DNA of 64,000 bases from Mycobacterium sp. GA-0227b (GTDB lineage Bacteria > Actinomycetota > Actinomycetes > Mycobacteriales > Mycobacteriaceae). The stretch is taken from positions 124,001 to 188,000 of the forward strand of contig NZ_LQIK01000032.1 in the NCBI RefSeq assembly GCF_001499855.1, read 5' to 3'. The notes beneath the pieces are model-generated. The model did no database searches and had not been told where the DNA came from. It was given only the letters and a program-made list of their open reading frames with translations. Both the position numbers and the translations under genes were made by a program. This document shows positions 18,947 through 27,811 of this stretch, one piece after another (position 1 is the first letter of the stretch; the number at the start of each line of letters is the position of its first letter).

Positions 18947-19648
18947 TCACTGAGTCCTCAGCACGAATCCCACTCCGCGCACCGTGTGCAGCAGGCGGGG
19001 TGCGCCGCCGGCTTCGAGCTTGCGGCGCAGGTAGCCGATGAAGACATCGACGACGTTGGTGTCCGCGGCGAAGTCGTAGCCCCAGACGAGCTCGAGCAGC
19101 TGCGCGCGCGACAGCACGGCGGTCTTGTGCTCGGCCAGCACCGCGAGCAGGTCGAACTCGCGCTTGGTCAGGTCGACGTCGACGCCGTTGACCCGCGCGC
19201 GGCGGCCCGGGATGTCGACCTCGAGCGGGCCGACCTGGATGGTCTCCGACGAGAACGTCGCGGTGGACCCGCGGCGGCGCAGCAACGCCTTCACCCGCGC
19301 CACCAACTCCTGAAGCACGAACGGTTTGACCAGGTAGTCGTCGGCGCCGGCTTCCAGACCGGCGACCCGGTCATCGACCGAACTGCGCGCCGACAGCACG
19401 CAGACGGGCACGTCGTTGTCCATCGCGCGCAGGGCGGTGACCACGCTGACGCCGTCGAGCACGGGCATGTTGATGTCCAGGACGATCGCGTCGGGCCGGG
19501 TTTCGGTCGCGCTACGCAGGGCTTCGGCGCCGTCCACGGCGGTGGCCACGTCGAACCCGGACAGCCGCAGCCCACGTTCGAGGGAGGCCAGGACGTCGGG
19601 GTCGTCGTCGACCACGAGAACCCGGGGCGAGGCTGCACCACTGTTCAT
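18947..19648 (-). CDS. prrA: OmpR-type response regulator PrrA
   Basis: A 233-residue regulator. The receiver domain (about 9-120) has the acidic pair in VLVVDDDP, phosphoacceptor Asp58 (VLDINMP), the Thr/Ser switch region VLSARSS and Lys in DDYLVKPF. The C-terminal winged helix is OmpR/PhoB-like (LTKREFDLLAVLAEHKTAVLSRAQLLELVWGYDF ... VDVFIGYLRRKLE). ATG 19648 gives the normal start; the frame extends upstream to 19765 without family sequence. It lies upstream of prrB in the same operon. Confidence 0.94.
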   Translation of the reverse strand: MNSGAASPRVLVVDDDPDVLASLERGLRLSGFDVATAVDGAEALRSATETRPDAIVLDINMPVLDGVSVVTALRAMDNDVPVCVLSARSSVDDRVAGLEAGADDYLVKPFVLQELVARVKALLRRRGSTATFSSETIQVGPLEVDIPGRRARVNGVDVDLTKREFDLLAVLAEHKTAVLSRAQLLELVWGYDFAADTNVVDVFIGYLRRKLEAGGAPRLLHTVRGVGFVLRTQ

Positions 19649-19774
19649 GCCGTCAATCTTGCCTGAAGGAAGGGCGTATCGCCGGGAGGGTGGGCGGACG
19701 GGGCGGCGCACCGCGCCGAGGACCGCCGAATGGTTTGCCAGGTGCCACTCGAACGTTTGCTGCACGGGCCCGCC

Positions 19775-20695
19775 TCAGCGGATTTCGGTGACCTTCACGC
19801 TGCCGCTTTTCGAGTGAGCTGTCACGACGGGGGCGCTCGGGTCGGGGGTCTCCGGTACGGTCACCGTCTCGCCGTTCGGCAGTTCGGACTGGGCGCGCAC
19901 CCGGTATGGCTCAGAGCCGGGCAGGCCCACCGTCACATCGCCACCAGCGATCGCTTCGGTAGTGCGCGGCGCCGCACGGAATTCCACCGAGATGCTGCCG
20001 GTTTCGGCTGTCGCCCTAAACGATTCGGACACCGCGATCCTGGTGTCGGTGCTGATGTCACCGCGGCGCACCGCAACGTCGATCACGCGGGCCGAGCCGC
20101 CGAGCGTCACGGCGCCGTCGTCGATATTCGCGACCAGCTCATCGAGGTCGGCGTCGGTGGTGAGCGAGCCGGCCCGGCGGTCGACTGTCACGCTCAAACC
20201 CCTTGCGACATCGGGCGGTAGGACGACCGTGAGTTCTCCGGTGCCGATGTACCACGGGAACCCGGAAGCGGCGGCGCCGAGAGTCACGCGGCTGCTGCCG
20301 TTGTCGGTGACGACGGTCGGCTGCTCACCGTCTGCCCTGGTCACCATTCGCAGGTCGACGCGGGGCTCGTCGGCGCTGCCATCGGTGGTGATCCGAACGG
20401 CCACCGGAACGTCGCCAGTGTCGATACTCAGCCGCTGCATATCAGCCGGCAGCACCTGCGTGTTGGTGACGATGCGGCTGCCGGCCAGCCCGAACGCGAA
20501 AACGCCGAGCCCGGCCAGCGTGGCGAGCGAAACCAATCCCGCGATGGCGACGAGCGCGGCGCGCACCGCGGTGCGTCGGCCGCCGGACACTAAGGGCGGC
20601 AGAGGAGCTGCAGTTGGGGGATCTGGCAGCTCCTCTGCCGGGATCTGGGGCGGCACCTGGCAGCCATGTCGGTGAGGATCACGGCTCCCTATCAT
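19775..20695 (-). CDS. Membrane-anchored DUF4097-like beta-helix protein
   Basis: A 306-residue protein with a Pro-rich N-terminal tail (1-40), one membrane segment (about 44-68) and an extracytoplasmic domain. That domain is made of short repeated beta strands (GELTVVLPPDV, VTVDRRAGSLTTDADL, ISTDTRIAVS, TAETGSISVEF, HSKSGSVKVTEI), the pattern of DUF4097/putative-adhesin proteins. The start overlaps the small upstream gene by 17 nt. The gene closes an operon led by a histidine kinase and LuxR-type regulator. That resembles LiaF/S/R-like envelope-stress arrangements, where such domains are common, and the role in envelope sensing is inference. Confidence 0.75.
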   Translation of the reverse strand: MIGSRDPHRHGCQVPPQIPAEELPDPPTAAPLPPLVSGGRRTAVRAALVAIAGLVSLATLAGLGVFAFGLAGSRIVTNTQVLPADMQRLSIDTGDVPVAVRITTDGSADEPRVDLRMVTRADGEQPTVVTDNGSSRVTLGAAASGFPWYIGTGELTVVLPPDVARGLSVTVDRRAGSLTTDADLDELVANIDDGAVTLGGSARVIDVAVRRGDISTDTRIAVSESFRATAETGSISVEFRAAPRTTEAIAGGDVTVGLPGSEPYRVRAQSELPNGETVTVPETPDPSAPVVTAHSKSGSVKVTEIR

Positions 20696-21146
20696 CCTGC
20701 GCATCAAGGTGCGCCGCAGCGCGCTTGAGCAACAGCACCGCGTCGGCCTTGGTGGTGTATGCGTCGTCGTTGTACGCCTGCAGGCTCGGCCACGCCGGCG
20801 CGGCGACGGAATTGGCCAGCCGCAGCAGCAGCCACTCCAGCCGCTCGACCTGGTCGAGTGCCACGTAGGGCTGCGCATCGCTCCAGTAGCCGGCCGCCGC
20901 GCGCAGCGCCCCGCCCAGGCAGAAGCTGCATGGCGTGGCCCCGGATTCGGTGTGCACCACGTAGCCGCCCCCACCGACGTGCTGGGTGCGGACCCGGACC
21001 CATTCGCCTGGGGAGCCGGCGACGGGGCGCACCTCAACGCCGTCGGCGTCGCGGCAGTAGGTGCCCTGGATCCATCCGTCGTCACCCTCGATGAGCGTCA
21101 ACGCATCCTCGAGCACCTCTCGGTCGGTCTTCGTCTTAGTCCTCAT
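20679..21146 (-). CDS. Small DUF6197-like protein
   Basis: A 155-residue soluble protein starting MRTKTKTDREVLEDALTLIE. The first part, REVLEDALTLIEGDDGWIQG, and later FCLGGALRAAAGYWSD have the layout of DUF6197-type proteins (helix, G-W, then a C-x-x-G-A-L motif). The C-terminal half is helical. Two Cys near 90-95 could bind metal or form a disulfide. It lies 22 nt after the LuxR-type regulator and overlaps the DUF4097-like gene, so it is probably co-transcribed. Function unknown; the family label is a moderate-confidence recollection. Confidence 0.6.
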   Translation of the reverse strand: MRTKTKTDREVLEDALTLIEGDDGWIQGTYCRDADGVEVRPVAGSPGEWVRVRTQHVGGGGYVVHTESGATPCSFCLGGALRAAAGYWSDAQPYVALDQVERLEWLLLRLANSVAAPAWPSLQAYNDDAYTTKADAVLLLKRAAAHLDAQDDREP

Positions 21147-21168
21147 GACTTGTAGTCCCTTCTCTCGA

Positions 21169-21813
21169 TTACGACTCGAGGTAGCGCAAAACGGCGAGGA
21201 CACGGCGGTTTTCGGTGTCATCGGGCGCCAACCCCAATTTGGTGAAGATGGAGGCGACATGCTTTTCGGCCGAACCGGTCGACATGTGCAGCGTCGCGGC
21301 GATCGCCGAGTTGGTCCTTCCTTCGGCCATCAACTGGAGTACGTCGCGTTCGCGGGGGGTGAGCTGATCCAGCGCGCTGCGACGATTCGAACGCGCGAGG
21401 ATCTGGGAGACGACCTCAGGGTCGAGCACAGTCCCACCGCCACCGACGACGGCGACCGCGTCCAGGAACGCCGGCACGTCGGCCACGCGGTCCTTGAGCA
21501 GGTAGCCGAAGCCGCGGGTGTCGGCCGTGATCAGGTCGGAGGCGTAGCGCTCTTCGACGTAGTGCGACAAAACCAGTACCGGCGACTCGGGGTTCTCGCT
21601 CCGTAGCAGGGCGGCAGCGCGGATCCCCTCGTCGGTGAACGTCGGTGGCATGCGCACGTCGACGATCACGAGGTCGGGTTTGGTTTCGTCGACCAGGGCC
21701 AGCAGGTTCGAGGCGTCGGCCACGCCCGCGACGACCTCGTGGCCGGCGTCGACGAGGAGGCGTTCAACCCCCGCGCGCAACAGGGCCGAGTCTTCGGCGA
21801 TCACGATGCGCAT
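21169..21813 (-). CDS. NarL/LuxR-type response regulator
   Basis: A 214-residue regulator. The receiver domain has the acidic pair in IAEDSALLRAG, Asp52 (VIVDVRMPP) and Lys in YLLKDRV. The C-terminal LuxR helix-turn-helix reads LTPRERDVLQLMAEGRTNSAIAATLHMSTGSAEKHVASIFTKLGL (in parts, about 148-192). The start ATG 21813 overlaps the end of the kinase gene by 13 nt, giving a coupled kinase/regulator pair. It likely controls its own operon, including the DUF4097-like gene; that is inference. Confidence 0.9.
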   Translation of the reverse strand: MRIVIAEDSALLRAGVERLLVDAGHEVVAGVADASNLLALVDETKPDLVIVDVRMPPTFTDEGIRAAALLRSENPESPVLVLSHYVEERYASDLITADTRGFGYLLKDRVADVPAFLDAVAVVGGGGTVLDPEVVSQILARSNRRSALDQLTPRERDVLQLMAEGRTNSAIAATLHMSTGSAEKHVASIFTKLGLAPDDTENRRVLAVLRYLES

Positions 21814-23120
21814 GGCAGCACCGCCGTGACAGTTGTGGGTCCGCTTGCCGGGCTGGTCACCGTGAACGTCCCGCGGGCGGCGCGCACCCGGTCGGCCAGA
21901 CCGCGCAGGCCGGTGGCGGTCGCGCTGTCGCTGATCTGCGCGCCGCCGCGGCCGTCGTCGAATACCGAGACGTGCAGCGTGTTTTGGGCTTGGTCGAGTC
22001 GCACCGTCACGACGGCACGCGACGCGCGTGCGTGTTTGGCGACATTGGTGAGTGCCTCGGCCACCACGAAGTACGCGACCGATTCGGTCTCCGCAGGGAT
22101 ACGCCGGGGAAGGTCGATGTTCAGTGTCGTCGAGACCCCGGTGTTCTGGGCGCGCTGGACCACCGATGAGAGCGCGGCGTCCAGGCCGCGGTCGGACAGG
22201 ATCGTCGGCGCGATGCCGCGCACCACGTTCCGTAGTTCGACCAAAGCGGTCTTCGCGTCCTGATGGGCCTCGGCGATCAGCGCCTTCGCGGCAGCCGGGT
22301 CCGCGTCGAATTTGGTTTGGGCGAGGCCGATGGACATTGCCAGCGAGACGAGGCGAGACTGCACGCTGTCGTGCAGGTCGCGTTCGATGCGGTGGCGCTC
22401 GGCGTGTGCGGATGACATCGCGCCCAGCCGGGCGTCGTCCAGGGCGTTCAGTTCCTGTTGAAACATCGCGGCCGGCGAGGGGGAGAGCAGCCAAAGGTCG
22501 ATCTTGGCGTCGATGATCGGCGCGAACACCACGATTGCGACGGCCGCAAGCAATGCGACGATGGCCAGCGGCCAGGCCAGAGCGGGCGGAATGTAAGACG
22601 GGATGAACGACAGGCCGGCGTCGCCGTCGCTGCGGCTCACGGCGATCGCGGCTGCCGGCGCAAGAAACGCGAACGCCAGCAGAAACAGTGCGAAACCGGC
22701 GGCGACGAGGTCGTAGACCATCCGAAGGAAGTGGTGCGCGCAGCCCTTCCAGAACCGGGCGCTGGTGATGTCCAACCCGAGCTGGTTGAACCACCCATGA
22801 AATCCGCTGTAGTGAGACATCTTTCGGGGCGGTACCGGGATGTTCATACCGAACACGGCTTCGCTACGCCGACGCTCGAGCCACTCTGCGCCGCGCGTCA
22901 GATACACGAACAAGAGCAGGGCAAGCCCGAACCCGATCACTGATGGGACCAGCCAGATCCCAAGGATCACGATGATGAGATAAAGCCAGAGCCAGACGGT
23001 GGCGGCGATCGCGCCGACGATCATCGAAGCGCTGGGAACCAAGCCGATGTACCGAACCATCGCAGCCCTCGTCGGGTCAGCCGTGTCCGGCTTGACCTCG
23101 TGACCCGTGGCGGCAACCAT
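21801..23120 (-). CDS. Sensor histidine kinase (HisKA_3 type) with membrane sensor domain
   Basis: A 439-residue protein. The N-terminal ~200 residues contain about five hydrophobic segments (about 45-80, 130-160 and 175-205) with the HFLRMVYDLVAAGF region seen in actinobacterial membrane Sensor domains. It is followed by HisKA_3 with His250 (ERHRIERDLHDSVQSRL) and a compact ATPase (EALTNVAKHARAS, FDDGRGG, TGLRGLADRV). The start is ATG 23120 (MVAATGHEVK). It is divergent from the bpoC-like gene with a 117-nt gap and is the first gene of the four-gene operon. Confidence 0.88.
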   Translation of the reverse strand: MVAATGHEVKPDTADPTRAAMVRYIGLVPSASMIVGAIAATVWLWLYLIIVILGIWLVPSVIGFGLALLLFVYLTRGAEWLERRRSEAVFGMNIPVPPRKMSHYSGFHGWFNQLGLDITSARFWKGCAHHFLRMVYDLVAAGFALFLLAFAFLAPAAAIAVSRSDGDAGLSFIPSYIPPALAWPLAIVALLAAVAIVVFAPIIDAKIDLWLLSPSPAAMFQQELNALDDARLGAMSSAHAERHRIERDLHDSVQSRLVSLAMSIGLAQTKFDADPAAAKALIAEAHQDAKTALVELRNVVRGIAPTILSDRGLDAALSSVVQRAQNTGVSTTLNIDLPRRIPAETESVAYFVVAEALTNVAKHARASRAVVTVRLDQAQNTLHVSVFDDGRGGAQISDSATATGLRGLADRVRAARGTFTVTSPASGPTTVTAVLPCAS

Positions 23121-23237
23121 AATCTCAACGTACGGAACGGCCCAGCGGGACAACATGCCGTTTACCGGACTGATTTGTGGGGGTTATCCCCCCCATACGC
23201 ACCCGTTGTACCAGCGCAACCGTAGTACCGTCCTACC

Positions 23238-24038
23238 GTGGTGAGCCTGGCCTACGACGACCGTGGAGACGGAGATCCGGTGCTGTTCATCGCCGGCCAG
23301 GGCGGTGTCGGACGCACCTGGCATGTCCACCAGGTGCCGGCGTTCCGTGCCGCCGGTTACCGCGTCATCACGTTCGACAACAGAGGGGTCGGCGCCACGG
23401 CGGATGCCGACGGTTTCACCACGGCCACGATGGTGGCTGACACGGCCGAGTTGATCGAGAAGCTCGATGCTGCGCCCGTTCGAATCGTGGCCACCTCGAT
23501 GGGGTCATACATCGCGCAGGAACTGATGCTGTCCCGGCCCCAGTTGGTGAGCCAGGCGGCGCTGATGGCCACCCGGGGACGCCACGACCGTGCGCGTGAC
23601 TTCTTCGCCACAGCCGAACGGGATTTCGTCGATGCCGACGTCGAACTGCCACCCACGTACGAAGCGAAACTGCGCTTACTCGAGAACTTTTCACCGAAGA
23701 CCTTGAACGATGACCGGACCGTTCAGGACTGGATCGACACCTTCACGATGTGGCCGACAAAGTCGACTCCCGGGACCCGCGCCCAGTACGGGGTCGCGCC
23801 GGAAAGCAATCGACTGCGCGTCTACCAGGTGATTGCCACCCCGGTGCTGGTTATCGGGTTCGCGGATGACCTCGTGATGCCGCCACACCTCGGCGCCGAG
23901 GTGGCGGCTGCCCTCCCGAACGGGCGGTACCGCGAAATCGCCGACACCGGTCACCTGGGCTTCCTCGAGCGACCACAGGTAGTGAACTCGGCGATCCTCG
24001 AGTTCTTCGCCGGCGGCGCTGCTGATGGTGGGAGCTGA
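23238..24038 (+). CDS. bpoC: Alpha/beta hydrolase, BpoC-like
   Basis: A 266-residue hydrolase of the alpha/beta fold, close to M. tuberculosis BpoC (Rv0554, annotated as a putative non-haem peroxidase but a serine hydrolase by motif). It shows an oxyanion region VLFIAGQGGVGRTWH, nucleophile Ser in ATSMGSYIAQEL, acid in VLVIGFADDLVMPP and catalytic His in DTGHLGFLERP. The natural substrate is unknown. It starts at GTG 23238. It is the last conserved chromosomal gene before the lipopeptide locus and is followed by an inverted repeat. Confidence 0.85.
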   Translation: MVSLAYDDRGDGDPVLFIAGQGGVGRTWHVHQVPAFRAAGYRVITFDNRGVGATADADGFTTATMVADTAELIEKLDAAPVRIVATSMGSYIAQELMLSRPQLVSQAALMATRGRHDRARDFFATAERDFVDADVELPPTYEAKLRLLENFSPKTLNDDRTVQDWIDTFTMWPTKSTPGTRAQYGVAPESNRLRVYQVIATPVLVIGFADDLVMPPHLGAEVAAALPNGRYREIADTGHLGFLERPQVVNSAILEFFAGGAADGGS

Positions 24039-24053
24039 ATAGTCAATCCTTGC

Positions 24054-24078
24054 AACCGATCACGAACACCGATCGGTT
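24054..24078 (+). terminator. Inverted repeat downstream of the bpoC-like gene
   Basis: AACCGATC (24054-24061) and GATCGGTT (24071-24078) form a perfect 8-bp stem with a 9-nt loop, 15 nt after the stop codon. It could be a terminator without a T-run or an operator; position favours termination. Confidence 0.45.
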
Positions 24079-24490
24079 CAATTCGATAGCCGGCGAGCGC
24101 AGTTGAATCGTCACCAGACCTTGATGATCCGTGTCTTCCATATGGAAACCACCGACGGTAAACTCCCTCAGCCGCCCGGGGCCAAGTGTGGGACCTGAGT
24201 TGTCGGTAAGAGCTTGACTTAGATACCGTGCCTCAACGCAGTGGGGTGCATTACGATCCCGTATCGCGTTGGGAACGGGAAAATTGTGGAGGCCGACGGC
24301 ATGCTTTACTCGTCAAGATCGGGTTTTGCTCCCCGAGGCGCTGCACGTTTGCGGTGACCCCCGCGCGGCTGGCCTCGGATGCTTACCGCATCCGAGGCGT
24401 CGCCGTCTGGCGTGTCACGGCCGATGTGTAGTTGCATGTTCGAGCGGCTGACATGTCGACGGGCGTGGAAACGGACGGAGGGAATTCGCG
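24079..24490 (+). promoter_or_regulatory. 412-nt leader/promoter region upstream of mmpS
   Basis: No credible gene lies here; a 67-codon open frame from 24228 has no family character. TTGTCG (24200-24205) and TAGATA/GATACC (24220-24227) could form a weak sigma-70-like promoter. A perfect 11-bp inverted repeat lies at 24372-24382 / 24388-24398 with loop TTACC, about 93 nt before the mmpS start and without a T-run, so it is more likely an operator or 5' UTR structure than a terminator. GGAGGGAA at 24477-24484 is a strong ribosome site for mmpS. Confidence 0.45.
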
Positions 24491-24931
24491 ATTTTCAGGA
24501 TTCTGAGGCGGGTCTGGATTCCGCTGCTCATTTTTGCCGTGGTGATTGCTGGCGGTTTCACTGTGTCGCGTCTGCACGGCATGTTCGGCAACGATAAACG
24601 TCCCTCCTATTCCGACACCGACACGCAGGTTGCCGATCAACAGACCTACGATCCGAAGTATCTGACCTACGAGGTGTTCGGTCCGCCGGGGACGGTGGCA
24701 GACATCAGCTATTTCGACGTGGATGCCGAACCGCGGTTCGTCGAGGGCGTCAGCCTGCCGTGGTCGTCCAAATTCGAGATCACCGAAGCGGCGGGCATCG
24801 GAAACATCATCGCGCAGGCCGGCAACAGTAACAGCATCGGCTGCCGCATCATCGTCGACGGCGAAGTGAAAGCGGAGAAGATCCGCCAGGGAGTCAACGC
24901 GTTCACCTCTTGCATGCTGAAGGCAGCATGA
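24491..24931 (+). CDS. mmpS: MmpS4-like membrane/periplasmic partner of MmpL
   Basis: A 146-residue protein: a short basic start (FRILRRVWIP), one membrane helix (about 8-28, LLIFAVVVIAGGFTV), then the periplasmic MmpS domain with RPSYSDTD, LTYEVFGPPGTVADISYFD, NSIGCRIIVDG and C-terminal NAFTSCMLKAA, very like MmpS4. MmpS proteins work with MmpL transporters in lipid export. There is no ATG, GTG or TTG before the membrane helix: the frame is closed upstream at 24449 and the first GTG is 24539, inside the helix. ATT 24491, 6 nt after a strong GGAGGGAA site, is the best start. The stop overlaps the mmpL ATG (ATGA). Confidence 0.85.
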   Translation: MFRILRRVWIPLLIFAVVIAGGFTVSRLHGMFGNDKRPSYSDTDTQVADQQTYDPKYLTYEVFGPPGTVADISYFDVDAEPRFVEGVSLPWSSKFEITEAAGIGNIIAQAGNSNSIGCRIIVDGEVKAEKIRQGVNAFTSCMLKAA

Positions 24932-27807
24932 GCAACCACGAAGTGCGCCACAAGCCGCCGTTCATCGCGCGGTGGATCCGCCGACTGGCATTGCCGATCA
25001 TCCTTGGGTGGTTGGCCGTCGCGTTCGTCCTCAATACCGCGGTTCCCCAACTGGAACAGGTCGAAAGAGAGCGGGCCGTATCCGAAACTCCCGTCGATGC
25101 GCCGTCGATTCAGGCGCAGGAGCGCATGGGTGAGCTTTTCGGTGAATCCACTTCCGATGCGCTGGCGATGATCGTCTTGGAGGGCGAGCAGCCGCTTGGT
25201 GACGAAGCGCACGCGTACTACGACGAACTGATTCGTCGATTGGAAGCCGACACCAAGCATGTGAAATACATTCGGAATTTCTGGGGGGACCCGCTCACGG
25301 CCGCCGCCGCGGAAAGCGCCGATGGCAAGGCTGCCTATGTCCAAGTGACCCTCAACGGCAATGTCGGCCAAGCTTCGGCGAACGAATCCGTGGAGGCCGT
25401 TCGGCAGATCCTCGAGCGGATGCCGCCGCCGCCGGGTATCCAGGCTTATCTCACCGGGCCGGCGCCGTTCGTTGCGCAGATGGGTGAGACCGGCAACGAG
25501 ACGGTCATGCTGATCACGTTGGTCAGCCTGGCCGTGATCGTGGTCATGCTCCTCCTCTTCTTCCGCTCGATTGCGACCGTATTGGTCGTGATGCTGACGG
25601 TCGGCATCCAGCTGCAGGTGGCCAGAGGGTTCGTCGCATTCCTCGGTGACAACGGCGCCTTTGGACTTTCGACGTTCGTCGTCAACCTTCTGGTGGCTCT
25701 GCTGATTGCGGCCGGAACGGATTACGGGATCTTCTTCTTCGGTCGCTATCACGAGGCGCTCGAGGCAGGTGAGGATCGCGAAACCGCCTTCTACTCCACG
25801 TTCCGAGGCACTGCCAAGGTGGTGTTGGGTTCCGGTTTGACCATTGCCGGCGCACTTCTGTGTCTGAGTTTCACCCGCCTGCCCTCGTTCAAGGTCCTTG
25901 GCCTGCCTACCGCGATAGGTGTGGTCACTGCAGTCGTGGTGGCGCTCACGCTGGTTCCGGCCATTATCGCCCTAGGCGGCCGCTTCAAGTGGTTCGAGCC
26001 CAAGCGCAAGATCAAGGTCCCTCGATGGCGACGGGTGGGCACGGCGATCGTCCGGTGGCCGGCGCCAATCCTCGCCGCCTCGCTTGCGGTCGCGATGATC
26101 GGTCTGTTGGCGCTGCCGGGCTATCAACCCAGCTACAACGATCAGGAGTCGATCCCCAAAGATATTCCCGCGGCTCAGGGATTGCAGGCCGCGCAGCGAC
26201 ATTTCCCCGCCTCGCAAATGGCCGCACCAGATATCCTTTTTATCGAGGCCGACCACGATTTGCGTAATCCAACCGATTTTCTGGTCCTGAACAAATTGGC
26301 CAAAGGCGTCCTCTCCGTCCCGGGCGTCGCCTCGGTGCAGGGCCCGACCCGGCCCGCTGGAACCCCGCTCAAGCACACCTCGATTCCATACATGATCAGC
26401 ATGAGCCAAGCCAGTCAAATGCAAATGCTGCCATTCCAGCGAGCACGTATGGAGGACATGCTCGTGCAGGCCGAGGATATGGCCGAGACGATAGCGCTCA
26501 TGAAACGCATGTACGGCTTGATGCAGGAGCTCGCGGCGACGACTCACAGCATGGTCGAGAAAACGCACGAGCTCGAGGAAACCACGAACGAGTTGCGGGA
26601 CCACGTATCGAATTTCGACGATTTCTTTCGGCCAATTCGCAATTACTTCTACTGGGAACCGCACTGCTTCAATATCCCTATATGTTGGTCGCTGCGATCC
26701 ATATTCGACACGCTCGATGGTGTGGACAGTATTAGCGCACAGATGGACGAACTAATGGGTGATCTCGACACTCTCGATGCGCTGATGCCGCAGATGATCG
26801 CCCAGTTTCCGCCCATGATCCAGACGATGGAAAACACGCGGACGATGATGCTGACGATGCACAGCACGATGTCCGGGATGCTGGCCCAGATGGACGAAGC
26901 AAGCACCAATGCCACTGCAATGGGTAAGGCGTTCGATGCTTCCCTGAATGATGACTCTTTCTACATCCCCGAGGAGATCTTCGAGAACGAAGACTTCAAG
27001 CGGGTGTTGGATGTGTTCATATCGCCCGACGGCAAGGCGGCACGTCTCCTCATTTCCCAGCGCAGCGAACCTGCGTCGCCCGAGAGCATCGCGCTCGTCG
27101 ATCCCATATATACCGCGGCCGAGGAGGCGCTCAAAGGAACTCCACTGGAGAATGCCAACGTATATCTCACGGGCAGTGCGGCGATGGTCAAAGACATTGT
27201 CGACGGTTCCACATACGACCTGTTGATCGCGGCGATCTCAGCGCTCTGCCTCATTTTCATCATCATGTTGATCATGACGCGAAGCTTGATTGCCGCCATG
27301 GTCATTGTGGGCACGGTGGCGCTTTCGTTGGGCGCGGCGTTCGGGCTCTCGGTGCTCGTCTGGCAACACATTCTTGGCATCCAAATCCACTGGGCTGTGC
27401 TCGTCATGGCCGTCATCTGCCTCCTAGCCGTGGGCTCTGACTACAACCTGCTTCTGGTGTCCCGGATGAAGGAAGAAGTAAGCGCCGGGATCAACACGGG
27501 CATCATCCGGGCGATGGCCGGTACGGGCCGGGTCGTGACGGCCGCGGGCCTGGTATTCAGCTTCACCATGTTGTCGATGGTGGTCAGCGACTTGCGCACC
27601 GTTGGTCAACTGGGCACGACGATCGGCTTGGGTTTGTTGTTCGACACGTTGGTCGTGCGCGCGTTCATGACGCCTTCGATCGCTGCGCTGCTGGGCCGCT
27701 GGTTCTGGTGGCCGCAACTAGTGCGCCCCCGCCCCGCCAGCTCGATGCTTCGGTCGACAGGACCCCGTCCGCTGGTCCGTTCCCTTCTGCTCAACCCAGA
27801 ACGCTGA
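24928..27807 (+). CDS. mmpL: MmpL-family RND transporter (first of tandem pair)
   Basis: A 959-residue inner-membrane protein of the MmpL (MMPL/RND) family, close to the MmpL4a/4b group. TM1 is followed by a porter domain (SIQAQERMGELF, FWGDPLTAAAAESADGKAAY), a first TM cluster with the proton-relay pair Asp265-Tyr266 (GTDYGIFFFGRYHEA), a large second extracytoplasmic loop including a helical section rich in Met/Glu (about 500-650), and a second TM cluster with Asp838-Tyr839 (GSDYNLLLVSRM). It ends RPRPASSMLRSTGPRPLVRS. The start ATG 24928 overlaps the mmpS stop. Context suggests export of the lipopeptide made by the downstream synthetases, possibly with the second MmpL. Confidence 0.93.
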   Translation: MSNHEVRHKPPFIARWIRRLALPIILGWLAVAFVLNTAVPQLEQVERERAVSETPVDAPSIQAQERMGELFGESTSDALAMIVLEGEQPLGDEAHAYYDELIRRLEADTKHVKYIRNFWGDPLTAAAAESADGKAAYVQVTLNGNVGQASANESVEAVRQILERMPPPPGIQAYLTGPAPFVAQMGETGNETVMLITLVSLAVIVVMLLLFFRSIATVLVVMLTVGIQLQVARGFVAFLGDNGAFGLSTFVVNLLVALLIAAGTDYGIFFFGRYHEALEAGEDRETAFYSTFRGTAKVVLGSGLTIAGALLCLSFTRLPSFKVLGLPTAIGVVTAVVVALTLVPAIIALGGRFKWFEPKRKIKVPRWRRVGTAIVRWPAPILAASLAVAMIGLLALPGYQPSYNDQESIPKDIPAAQGLQAAQRHFPASQMAAPDILFIEADHDLRNPTDFLVLNKLAKGVLSVPGVASVQGPTRPAGTPLKHTSIPYMISMSQASQMQMLPFQRARMEDMLVQAEDMAETIALMKRMYGLMQELAATTHSMVEKTHELEETTNELRDHVSNFDDFFRPIRNYFYWEPHCFNIPICWSLRSIFDTLDGVDSISAQMDELMGDLDTLDALMPQMIAQFPPMIQTMENTRTMMLTMHSTMSGMLAQMDEASTNATAMGKAFDASLNDDSFYIPEEIFENEDFKRVLDVFISPDGKAARLLISQRSEPASPESIALVDPIYTAAEEALKGTPLENANVYLTGSAAMVKDIVDGSTYDLLIAAISALCLIFIIMLIMTRSLIAAMVIVGTVALSLGAAFGLSVLVWQHILGIQIHWAVLVMAVICLLAVGSDYNLLLVSRMKEEVSAGINTGIIRAMAGTGRVVTAAGLVFSFTMLSMVVSDLRTVGQLGTTIGLGLLFDTLVVRAFMTPSIAALLGRWFWWPQLVRPRPASSMLRSTGPRPLVRSLLLNPER
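27668..27718 (+). repeat. 51-nt perfect direct repeat shared by both mmpL 3' ends (copy 1)
   Basis: Identical to 30632-30682 in the second mmpL, and the flanks stay very similar for a further ~50 nt downstream. The rest of the two genes is clearly more diverged, which suggests recent gene conversion or strong constraint at the last membrane helix. Confidence 0.75.
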
Positions 27808-27811
27808 ATTC

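Noticed and set aside
24228..24431. 67-codon open frame upstream of mmpS
   Set aside because: No family features, no clear ribosome site, and it contains the perfect inverted repeat.
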